NCBI RefSeq assembly: GCF_000192795.1
Contig: NW_007360609.1
Coordinates: forward strand, 3,451 to 67,450
DNA from: Vavraia culicis subsp. floridensis
Lineage: Eukaryota > Microsporidia > Pleistophoridae
Direction: 5' to 3'
DNA length: 64,000 nt
Below are positions 21,059 through 29,811 of this stretch, piece by piece. The notes beneath the pieces were generated by a model, which was not told the origin of the DNA, did not search any database, and was given only the letters and a program-made list of their open reading frames with translations. The stretch's first letter is position 1; every line of letters begins with the position of its first letter. A program made the position numbers and the translations under genes.

Positions 21059-21346
21059 ATGGACCACCGCACCGTATACTTTGATTACATAAAGTCCATT
21101 TACAACAAACCGACATCGTTCCGCATTCTTTCAACTCCCACCGATCTGTGCGTGTTCGTGTCGCAGAATAACGGCCGTATGGTGTTTAGCGATGAGGTGC
21201 ATGCGAAGATGAGTGGGTATAAAATGGGCAGGGGAAAGAAGATTTTAGTGTTTTGTATGTTGGACGGTGAGAATATGCTTAAGAGTGTGGAGGATGAGCT
21301 GTATGAAGTGTTTGTTAGGAATGTACGGTTTGATGCTGGAGGGTGA
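21059..21346 (+). CDS. Small protein, possibly a TRAPP subunit of the Bet5/Trs23 type
   Basis: 95 residues; the start is the ATG at 21059, immediately after CCACCCC. The frame extends further upstream but that part is low-complexity Phe/His/Pro. Residues about 18-38 (TSFRILSTPTDLCVFVSQN) resemble the strand pair K-L-H-Y-x-E-T-P-T-G-x-K-F-V of Bet5/Trs23, and the C-terminal LKSVEDELYEVFVRNVRFD resembles their last helix (L-x-x-I-Y-x-x-x-Y-V-x-x-V-V-x-N-P). TRAPP subunits tether ER-derived vesicles at the Golgi. The N-terminal longin half would be missing or very short, so the match is tentative; it may be another small longin-like protein. Confidence 0.6.
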   Translation: MDHRTVYFDYIKSIYNKPTSFRILSTPTDLCVFVSQNNGRMVFSDEVHAKMSGYKMGRGKKILVFCMLDGENMLKSVEDELYEVFVRNVRFDAGG

Positions 21347-21385
21347 TGGCGTGTTGGTGAGGTGCCAAACGGAAGGAATGTTTGA

Positions 21386-21487
21386 GAAATGTTGGTGAGG
21401 TGCTTTGGCTTGATGTTGGAGAAATGTTGGTGGGATGCTTTGGCTTGATGTTGGAGAAATGTTGGTGGGGTGCTTTGGCTTGATGCT
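21386..21487. repeat. Tandem repeat, 35-nt unit, three copies
   Basis: Unit starts GAAATGTTGGTGAGGTGCTT at 21386, 21421 and 21456 with one or two changes each. It begins 40 bases after the stop codon of the small TRAPP-like gene. Confidence 0.92.
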
Positions 21488-21929
21488 GAGGGTAATGACA
21501 TCTTGGTAGGTGTACGTGTTAATCATCACCAGCACAATGATAGAATCATACGATTGAGCGCATGTTTTAATGAGGATGCATGTTTAAATGGTGCGGGCAC
21601 CGAGCGGAACATACAATCCGTGATGTGTTTTTCTTGTTTATGCATTTTTATACCATTAAATACTTATTTTGTTTATGCATTTATGCTTGGCATTTGAAGG
21701 AGCACGCCTCTATAAAAATGATGTAGGCATTATTTCTGTTGGTAACACAGAACAGCATTCCTTTTATACTCTGCATGATCATTAGTAACCGATAACTTTA
21801 CAAAGCATTTCTTGGTAAAAATAATTTTATTACCGTACAGCACATCCATCGGTGAGGCAGGGGCAATATTTCGGTAATTATACTTTGTCTAGTTCGTTTG
21901 AAGGGGTGCGCCATCAAGCGATGTACTTA

Positions 21930-22064
21930 ACCAATCACGTGTTACTTCACAAGGGGTTAAACAATTAATTTTACTAATTTTGAGTTAAGCTGTTCCCACC
22001 AATCACGTGTTACTTCACAAGGGGTTAAACAATTGATTTTACTAATTTTCAGCCGAATTGTTCT
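21930..22064. repeat. Tandem duplication, 68-nt unit, two copies
   Basis: Both copies contain CCAATCACGTGTTACTTCAC, then AAGGGGTTAAACAATT and an AT-rich tail; copies start at 21931 and 21999. Each carries the palindrome CACGTG, a common bHLH-type site. They lie 350-480 bases upstream of the Asn/Glu-rich gene. Confidence 0.92.
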
Positions 22065-22287
22065 AGGAAGAGCACCGCGCAGTCTCAAATAAAAATTATG
22101 TGAAGACAGAACACTTTACGCCGAGCCAAGGGCATGAAACAAGCTGTGATCAACACCAAACCAACAAACAGGAACAATACGATAGAAAATACCCGTTACA
22201 AACTGTGCTGTCCAAATAACAGCAGTAACACGCCGTGTAACTACCTCTGCTATCAGCAAACATGTATTAATCATTTTTCAATACATG

Positions 22288-22372
22288 TTCAAGCCATCAT
22301 CCTGTAAGAACAGCCAAAGTAACAATTCATAAGTAAATTATACTTAGTTCAAGCCATCATCCTGTAAGAACA
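22288..22372. repeat. Direct repeat of 25 nt, 60 nt apart, upstream of a start codon
   Basis: TTCAAGCCATCATCCTGTAA and the next five bases occur identically at 22288 and 22348. The second copy ends 38 bases before the ATG at 22410. Confidence 0.9.
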
Positions 22373-22396
22373 TCTCAATACTTAGAAAATCAACAG

Positions 22397-22400
22397 CCCC
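22397..22400 (+). promoter_or_regulatory. CCCC tract upstream of a start codon
   Basis: CAGCCCCTAACAGGGA precedes the ATG at 22410 by 9 bases; both a CCC and a GGG element are present. Confidence 0.45.
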
Positions 22401-22409
22401 TAACAGGGA

Positions 22410-23126
22410 ATGGCACATGTACCGGACAGGAGCAAAATCTTCAAAGAAGCGTTTAAGAAGATGATAAATGAAACATTCAAGGATAAGGAACGAATCAATA
22501 GGTTGATGGCTGATAAGGAGAGTGTTAACAGTTCGTGTATGTTTAGTGAGGTAAGGATGGGCACTGAGTGTGAGCATGGTTTAGGATGTGAAAAGGATGG
22601 TGACCGACTTGGCGATGAAAATGGTGAAAATGATGAAAATAATAATGAAAATGAAAATGGTGAAAATAATAATGAGAATGATGAAAATAATAATGAGAAT
22701 GATGAAAATGATGAAAATAACTCAGTTATTTATAATAATCCTACCAATCACATCACTAGTACCAACCTCATCACCATCCTCAAGCACAATCTTTCACAGT
22801 CCTTCAAAACGCTTACCATACACTCAAACACGGCACCATCCCTTTCCAATCTATCAAACCTCATCAACCAGCACATAATAAACCGGAGAGACATAAGAAA
22901 CGAGGAATACATACGAGAAGTGTTTAGCAGCTACAGTGCGCAGCACAAGCGTGTGCTGGTGAGCAGGTTGAGTGCAATGATCGAGGATATGAAAGGGAGG
23001 GTGGTACGGATGAAGGAGCGTGTGAGTGATAGTAGTGAGCGTATGAGAAGGGTGGATGATGAAAGGAGCAGGGTTGGGGAGAGGTATGTGGGGATGTACA
23101 AGCGGTTTAGTGATGTGATGATGTGA
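22410..23126 (+). CDS. 238-residue Asn/Glu-rich protein with C-terminal coiled coil
   Basis: ATG at 22410, 38 bases after a duplicated 25-nt element. Residues 1-60 are helical and charged; about 70-104 is an Asn/Glu/Asp run built of GENDENNNEN-like words from GAAAATGATGAAAAT-type DNA; about 105-155 is Thr/Asn/Ser/Leu-rich; about 160-238 is a charged Arg/Glu/Met-rich helix, likely coiled coil. No family recognised. Coding is supported by an unbroken frame across non-repetitive ends. It could be a nuclear or cytoskeletal adaptor, but nothing shows this directly. Confidence 0.7.
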   Translation: MAHVPDRSKIFKEAFKKMINETFKDKERINRLMADKESVNSSCMFSEVRMGTECEHGLGCEKDGDRLGDENGENDENNNENENGENNNENDENNNENDENDENNSVIYNNPTNHITSTNLITILKHNLSQSFKTLTIHSNTAPSLSNLSNLINQHIINRRDIRNEEYIREVFSSYSAQHKRVLVSRLSAMIEDMKGRVVRMKERVSDSSERMRRVDDERSRVGERYVGMYKRFSDVMM

Positions 23127-23409
23127 TGTGATGATGTGATGTGATTGGTGCTCAGTACGGGTAAAATACCAAAATATTGATAACGTAGCGGTGAACTACC
23201 AGTGATTCAGGTAATGGTAGTAAATGCTTTAAAATTTGATTTTATTATAATTTTATGCATCGGTGCTTGGTAGGGGGTATTACCTGGTAACGTGCCATGG
23301 CCGCACATCTCGCTCATCATTCACATCTCACTCATCATTCACAACCGCTCATCATTCACAACCGCTCATCATTCACATCTCGCTCATCACTCACAACCGC
23401 TCATCATTC
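23127..23409. repeat. Intergenic region with CTCATCATTCACA repeats
   Basis: From 23304 to 23410 the words CGCTCATCATTCACA and ACTCATCATTCACAACC recur seven or so times with slight changes, a degenerate 17-18-nt minisatellite. Upstream of it (23127-23160) is a short GATGTGAT run that follows directly on the stop codon of the Asn/Glu-rich gene. Confidence 0.7.
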
Positions 23410-23820
23410 TTACACAGGTACCAAAACCACGCTCATTCTCATACACGCACACAACATCCTAAACAACCCTTCATCACCGCCCAAAAGTTCCTTCCCAACC
23501 ACCACCACATCAATTGCACACCTCTCCAGCACCTCCATAACACGTGCACACTCATTCTCCCGCACCATTACCAACCGCTTGTCATTGGAAACACCGCACA
23601 GCACCGATTTGTAGTACGCGACCGGTGCATTCGTGCACGCACTGCGGTGTACTGCAGGTAACCATGTGCACCTGTGCATTGCTGGTACGTATGCGGTAGT
23701 GCACCGTTCCAGTGCCACTACGAGTATTTTATCGTTTTTCTTGAGAATGTTATTTTTCAACCACTGCACTTTTTTTGGAATTGCAGCTTTTGAGCGGTTG
23801 AGCAGTGCTATTGTACGCAT
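23410..23820 (-). CDS. UspA/HUP-like small protein, tentative
   Basis: 136 residues from the ATG at 23820. The order fits a universal-stress-protein-like (HUP) fold: a short N-terminal helix, strand DKILVVALE (about 29-37), a less ordered Cys-rich middle, helix ENECARVMEVLERCA, strand IDVVVVGKELLGG (about 103-115), helix, and final strand SVVLVPV. Universal stress proteins show the same VVVG-x-x-x-x-G turn and end V-x-V-V-x. The canonical G-x2-G-x9-GS ATP-binding motif is incomplete, so nucleotide binding is doubtful. Stop codon follows the last strand directly, which supports a complete domain. Confidence 0.55.
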   Translation of the reverse strand: MRTIALLNRSKAAIPKKVQWLKNNILKKNDKILVVALERCTTAYVPAMHRCTWLPAVHRSACTNAPVAYYKSVLCGVSNDKRLVMVRENECARVMEVLERCAIDVVVVGKELLGGDEGLFRMLCACMRMSVVLVPV

Positions 23821-24502
23821 GGGATGGGCTGTTAGTACCCTTTTTGTGATGGAGTACCTCCTTTAATGGTGCTGTGCCCCTTATGCCACAGCTGAGCGGT
23901 AAAGCATTCTTTTATAGCAGATCAAGCGTAATTGTGTGCGTAGCAGCAATTAATAAATTACTTTACTTACATCAAATACGGTATTACACTCATTTTGCTG
24001 CTCTTGCAATACGAATTAGTGCTGTACATCTAGCAGCATAGATACCACGATGTGCATGCTGGCGTACAGTACCGTGCAATACATGGTGCAGTAATATTTA
24101 GGGTTTAGTACTAGGTGGTGTAGTAATGGCGTGTAATACATGATGTGGTAATATTTAGGGTGTAGTAATATTTAGGGTGTAGTACTAGGTGGTGCAGTAC
24201 TGCCATGTAATACTGTAACGTAGTAATAATGGCGTGTACTACAATTAATATTACAATTAATAATACAACCCTATAGTACAATTAATATTACAACCCTATA
24301 GTACAATTAATATTACAATTAATAATACCACACCCTAAATATTACAACCCTACATCACCCTGTACTACAACCCTATAGTACAACCAATAATACAACCCTA
24401 TACTACAACCCTGTACTACAACCAATATTACCACACCCTAAATATTACAACACCCTAATATTACAATACCCTAATATTACATCCCTACATCACCCTACAA
24501 TA
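23821..24502. other. Low-complexity intergenic region between two minus-strand genes
   Basis: From 24080 on this consists of short words that reappear in complement further right; see the inverted-repeat entry. No gene. Confidence 0.6.
24085..24500. repeat. Imperfect inverted repeat of TAATATTTAGGGTGTAGTA-type words
   Basis: Left part (24085-24240) repeats GTAATATTTAGGGTGTAGTA and GGTGTAGTAATGGCGTG; right part (24240-24500) repeats the complement words ACACCCTAAATATTACA and CAACCCTATAGTACAATTAA. The two halves could pair into a long imperfect hairpin. Internal direct repeats of about 20-27 bases occur in each half. Confidence 0.75.
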
Positions 24503-26932
24503 TCACACATTCTTAACCACAAATAGCATCAACGCCCCATAAACAACCCCTAACACTCCTACACCCCCCACAACACCGTTCCACCCCATCCCATAGCACT
24601 TCACATGCATGCCAAACGGTACAACAAACATGCACATCGATCCAAAGAGGAAGAAGAGCGCCTTCAAGTAAAAAAAATTACCAACAAACAACGAACACAC
24701 GAACACGAAAACAAAGATGGAAATGCGCACCACACGTCTTGTGCACATCGTATTTATGAGCTTGGAGAACGTGAGCAGCTGCAGAACTACGATTAGAAGA
24801 CGTAGCATGTCATTCATGTACGGAACCGTTAGGAAGTGGTTGTTGGTCTTGAGGAACGTGAGGTGCCTTATTATGCCCAGGCTTGTTAGCGTGCAGCAGG
24901 TGAGTGCGTTGAAGAGTATCACGTGCTTTTTCTGGTGTTCAAGCACGAACGGCTGCGTGTAGAACGACCAGATGAGGAACGCGGTGTTGTGCAGGGCATG
25001 GAACAGCGCTAATGCATCGGTTGTGCTGCACACACTGGCAGACACCTTCGTGTGGTGGTAGAGGTGCTCAATCACCGATGCACCGATGAAAATAACGATC
25101 ATGATCGCTTCGCCTACACCAACGATGAAGTGCCCCTTGTCAAACATAAGGAACGTGCTGAAAAAAATTGTGCCCAGAATGAGCTTAGCATCAAATTTAA
25201 GGATCTCTTCCAAGAAATTGTAGCTCACCTTCAGATTCACGACCAGGGTGGTAAGATCGAGCACCAAATTGCACAGAAAGAAGAACGTGCTCACCTTGCT
25301 TCCTAGTACCTGCCGTACAAGGGCATCGTATGTTATGCTCTCCTCTACTGCCATTTCCTTTATCTTTTTGTTCTTCGGAATTGTTACGATCGATTCGGCG
25401 GTACCACTCCTTGTGCTGCTACTCCCTGCTTTTTTAACAATGCTTTGTTCCTTTTTTATCTTTTTATGCGCTGCCAACGCATTGACCTTGTCTTTCTTTT
25501 TATGCACTGCCAACGCATTGACCTTGTCTATCTTTTTATACGCTGCCAACGCATTGACCTTGTCTATCTTTTTATGCGCTGCCAACGCATTGACCTTGTC
25601 TTTCTTTTTATGCACTGCCAACGCATTGACCTTGTCTTTCTTTTCATGCTCATGCGTTAGACCGCCCTTCTTGTGGTCCGTTTCACGCACCGTACTCTCA
25701 AACTCACTCACACCGTTTCTTTGCTCAGCACCACCAGCACTTACCTTACCCTCCTCACCATCACTCCTGCTGTATCTGACCAAACGGTTCAGTTCATGCT
25801 CATTTCCTTCCGCACCACCAGCACACCCTTTGCTGTTCATGTGCAGTTTACGGTTCGTATTGTTTTTATTCTCCGTGCTGCTCGTTCTGTACACGAGTAT
25901 TTGCTCCTCTGTGCCATCCTCTGTGCTGCTGCAATGCGCATGATCTTTTTTGCTCGTTCTTATTTTTTCATGGTTGTTGATTTCATGCATTGCATGGTTT
26001 GTCTTCTTGTCAGTTACACGGAGTGCATTTTTATCGGTAGAAGAACCACGCGTACACTGCGGTGCTGAGCACCGCTTTGCAACAGGAGGAGCAGCACCGC
26101 TTCGATTGTTATTACGCGGTTGGCCTGCCTGTGCATTTTTGCAGCACTTCTCGTTCACAGCATGTGTTTTGGTGGACAGGCGGTTTACGCCTCGTTTTTG
26201 GTCCTCCTGATCACAGTTAGCACACGGTACACCATTGATGCTGTGCTTATCACGTGTTTGCTTGCCGTGGGTGCACGTTGTGCTCTTTTCAGCGGTAATG
26301 CCCGTTTTGCTACGCGTTCTTTCGCTGGTACCCTCTCCTGCCAAAAACCCCCTTTTAACAATTTCTTTATTCACGTCCACACGATTCTTCTTACCGCCCC
26401 CTCCATCACACGCTCGCTCTGCATGAAACCCCTCACCAATGCTCTTCTGCTCCTTCGTGCCATAAAAACGCTTCTTATGCACCGCATTGTTCGTTTTGCC
26501 AGTGCCATTCTTATTTTTATCATGCGCGCCATGATGCGCATCATATGCATTGCACGCACCGTTGTACTCATCGCTGTAAGGCCGCTTATGCATGATGCCG
26601 TTCTCTTCTAGAAGTTCATCATCGATTAATTCGCTGCAATTGCCATCATTCACCGTGCACCCGTCATTAACACCAAAGATTGCACCGAGCTGACGGGCAC
26701 CACCGCCCTTCTCACACGCACACTCTGCATCCTTGCCCCTGCCCTTTCTACACACGTGTTCTTTGACCTGTATCACCATCACAGAGCTGATAGCACTGAT
26801 CAGTGCAACGGCAAGCGTTGCTAGCACAGCGTTGATTGCGCCTATGAAGAAGTACACTTTACCGATAAAGAACAGCGCACCGATTATTTGTATGCGCACG
26901 ATTGCCAGGGAATTGTTGAAATAGTTTGGCAT
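24503..26932 (-). CDS. AAAP/SLC38-like amino acid transporter with a large hydrophilic insertion
   Basis: 809 residues from the ATG at 26932; TACCCCT lies 10-15 bases upstream. Two hydrophobic spans at about 12-55 resemble the first two helices of AAAP transporters (IIGALFFIGKVYFFIGAINA). About 470 hydrophilic residues follow, rich in Lys, Asn, Ser, Thr, Cys and His, including five copies of a 12-residue repeat (KKDKVNALAxH, about 423-496). Hydrophobic spans resume at about 530-805 (eight or nine), beginning after ITYDALVRQVLGSKV, which fits the Y-x-x-L-V-x-x-x-x-G loop before AAAP helix 3. The total of about eleven spans fits the family. Microsporidia import host amino acids this way; the substrate cannot be read. 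The insertion should face one side as a long cytosolic or host-facing loop. Confidence 0.65.
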   Translation of the reverse strand: MPNYFNNSLAIVRIQIIGALFFIGKVYFFIGAINAVLATLAVALISAISSVMVIQVKEHVCRKGRGKDAECACEKGGGARQLGAIFGVNDGCTVNDGNCSELIDDELLEENGIMHKRPYSDEYNGACNAYDAHHGAHDKNKNGTGKTNNAVHKKRFYGTKEQKSIGEGFHAERACDGGGGKKNRVDVNKEIVKRGFLAGEGTSERTRSKTGITAEKSTTCTHGKQTRDKHSINGVPCANCDQEDQKRGVNRLSTKTHAVNEKCCKNAQAGQPRNNNRSGAAPPVAKRCSAPQCTRGSSTDKNALRVTDKKTNHAMHEINNHEKIRTSKKDHAHCSSTEDGTEEQILVYRTSSTENKNNTNRKLHMNSKGCAGGAEGNEHELNRLVRYSRSDGEEGKVSAGGAEQRNGVSEFESTVRETDHKKGGLTHEHEKKDKVNALAVHKKKDKVNALAAHKKIDKVNALAAYKKIDKVNALAVHKKKDKVNALAAHKKIKKEQSIVKKAGSSSTRSGTAESIVTIPKNKKIKEMAVEESITYDALVRQVLGSKVSTFFFLCNLVLDLTTLVVNLKVSYNFLEEILKFDAKLILGTIFFSTFLMFDKGHFIVGVGEAIMIVIFIGASVIEHLYHHTKVSASVCSTTDALALFHALHNTAFLIWSFYTQPFVLEHQKKHVILFNALTCCTLTSLGIIRHLTFLKTNNHFLTVPYMNDMLRLLIVVLQLLTFSKLINTMCTRRVVRISIFVFVFVCSLFVGNFFYLKALFFLFGSMCMFVVPFGMHVKCYGMGWNGVVGGVGVLGVVYGALMLFVVKNV
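25445..25665. repeat. Coding minisatellite, 36-nt unit, five copies
   Basis: Units such as CTGCCAACGCATTGACCTTG followed by TCTTTCTTTTTATGCA, with few changes. Thirty-six bases equals 12 codons, so copies stay in frame in the transporter-like gene. Confidence 0.92.
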
Positions 26933-29811
26933 TTATTGGTAGGGGTAAGAAAATTTATTTTTATAAATTTTGTGTAGAGAGTGCTACATAAATGGAATGT
27001 GGTGTGCACTGTTTTGGAAAGTTTTGGTAACCGATTCTGGTTATGCTGAATAACGGACATATTTGAGATGGGGACGGTCCTGTGAAATGGAGTTGTACGC
27101 AATACGGCAACTGTACGGAAAGAATCGTGCAGCGGGCCATTTATAGGCTTTGCTCCCTGCAATGATATAACAGGCGTGTTGCACGTTTTTTGTCTTGCAG
27201 TGACTCAGGCTGGTAAATTATTGGCTTGCCTTAACGGAACGTATCACAGGCCTACAGCAGCACGAGCAGAATATCAAAACATAAGCAACAATCCATTCGT
27301 AGATTCGCTCTATCAACCGATGAGCGGGTAGAAGCAAATAGATGCGTGTAGGTAAGCGGTTATTTACCGAATACTGCCTTCTTAATTTGATAAAACGTGC
27401 ACGGGAGAAAAGTGCTGGTGAACAGAGCAATATCGTTTTTAAAGAGGATCATGGTGTTTATCGGATGTAATAGGAAATTTTAAGGGAAATGAACTTTTTT
27501 GTAAATTGTTGAGTGTTTGTGACATGCCCTATGTGCGACAGCATGTTCAATCCAGTGAACTTGCCTATTCGTAGGTAAAAACGGATATCCTAATCAGATG
27601 AAAATAGCGACTTACCAAAATGTAATGGGTTCATTGCCAGATCGTATCTCAAGGAATAGCCCGTTCAACACATAAAATAGCTATCTTTCAGGCATACCCC
27701 TGTTCGTGACCGCTGTACTACCAGATGCAGTAACAAATGTTTGTGCAGTTCTGCCAATGCAATTAGCAACTATGGACGACGTCTTGTCGCACATCACACG
27801 CTTCGCTTGGATCAGTAATTTTCAATTATTGTGGTAAGAGGAGATAAAAACCTATTTTTAACGAAACAGTCCATTCATCATTGATCTGCACGAATGAAGA
27901 AACAACTCGAAAGCTGATTGATCAATCTATTCTCACAAGTACAGAATTGTTGTTCCACATTTTTACACGGTAGCTTTACCGTGCAACCAACATAGAATTA
28001 CCGGACATTCTTACACCGAAACACATTTGTGTAAAGCAAAAGAAACGCATTGCACCTTCTAAACCAACACCTATACCACCGAATGCCAAAGAAGTACCTG
28101 CTACCAGGTTATATGCATCAAAAGTTTATTCTCATGCTTCGATGGATGAACGTATGTTGCTGACCATTCAATCATTTTTGCTGCGGTGTGCTCGGCCGTT
28201 GTTCACGAACAATGTACAACACGACGAGATGTTCAAAAGCAGTTAATGTTTAATCCTTGCTGTGAAACGTAAGGAAATGGTTGAAGCAAGGTGCAATAAA
28301 ACTTTAAAAGGATAATCGTACAGGAACAAAGTCAAGTAAATTTATTTTATGTTTTCTGTAACAGCAGAGTTAAAATATTTTACCATGGCTTGGGCTTCTA
28401 GGCAAGAAATGTTTGAATGTTGCAACTGTGCATTTTTACGTTCTGAATTCTCTGCGTAACTTCAATCAGTACATGCTTGATGAGGAAAGGATGCGATTCA
28501 CAGGCATAAAACGTATGGCAAAAGCATATTCACATATCATTTCAAGGATCTTGTGCGTGTTGTGTATGTGGTAGTAGACGTGTCTGGTTGGTACAAACCT
28601 ACAGAAATTGTACTGCCTCTCTGTGCTGTGTGACTGAAACGATCATCTAAGAAACGAGAAGCGCTAATTTATTGCAGCGAGTGTTGGGAAGAGGCGTAGA
28701 TATGAGCTTGGGCTCGTCCAGAGGGGCCCTGAATAAGAATCGGAAGTAACTACTGAGAATGGCATTCTCTAAAGAGAATCCTGCGGTACGTTGTACAATT
28801 CTAGTTCAGAATCGCACAAAACAAGCCAATGATGCCAAGAGCGCAATACCGTGGCTAGGAAAGATCCTAAATACATGTTTGACAGAACAGGTGTGGCGAA
28901 ATGCTGTCAAATAGAATTGTTCGTCAAAATAAATGTAAAAGATACAAATGTAACACTTAAATGAGGATAGCAGATGGTCTGAATTGTTCTGAGAATAACA
29001 CGATCGTACTATCCCTCATGTCATCGTACTTTGGGCATTGAATCAGATTAATAATTTGTAAATGTCATTCTTTGATAAGACAAATTCGTAAGGACTTAAG
29101 GTGGTGGTACATGTTCGCATTTTGGTAGTAATAAAATTTATTTGGCCTAATTTCTATTTTTGTGTTTGTCATACGATTTAAAAATTTTTACGGTTTTTAC
29201 CAATTCTTACAAAATCGAATCTTCAACAAGCAAAGTAACAGAGAAAACATGAGAAAAGCAGTACTAGGAAACGGCTCTTAACTTACGGTACATACAGGCC
29301 GTTTCGTTTTTAACGCTGTAAGAGGCAAGCCTGATTGTTAAAGGTGACACGAGCTCTTTGAATAGGCAGGTATGTTTGACAGGAGCTATTCAAAAAAAGT
29401 TTGAACCGCATGCACGAATGGCAAGCGAGTATGCACGAAGAACTGAATTATTGTTTATTAAACGAGTAATACGCCTTATATTAATACTTTCCTTGAACGG
29501 ATCTGCTAATACAAACAATAACACATCATAATTTAGTATCCTGTCATCTTTTCGGTAAGGACATAAAATATGGCAAATACTGTTCTGGTCTGGAATTAAA
29601 AGTTTCTAAACCTGCAATACTAAACCGGTGGTAAGGCTATTTCTCCATGCGTTGTACGGAACGGTGTTCGTTGCGCTGTATTTTAATATTTTTACGAGTA
29701 AGTAAACTGCCGTACCACAAGCTACTCAATTCTTTGCATTCATAAATGATAGCAGCACCACAAATTTTGGTGCTTTAAAGGAACTAACTCAAAAAGGTGC
29801 AAGTACCATTT
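26933..29811. other. Gene desert of 2.9 kb
   Basis: I see no supported gene, repeat or RNA here. Frames are under 95 codons and interrupted. Nothing resembles a transposase, reverse transcriptase or rRNA. It could hold decayed gene remnants that cannot be recognised by eye. Confidence 0.45.
26942..26945 (-). promoter_or_regulatory. CCCC tract upstream of the transporter start
   Basis: Coding-strand TTACCCCTACCAATAA ends at the ATG at 26932. Confidence 0.45.

Noticed and set aside
23304..23410. Short regularly spaced repeats that could suggest a CRISPR
   Set aside because: The units are degenerate, without unique spacers, and this is a eukaryotic genome.
24100..24190. TTTAGGG words that resemble telomere repeat
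   Set aside because: Only scattered single copies within an AT-rich low-complexity stretch, not tandem, and internal to the window.
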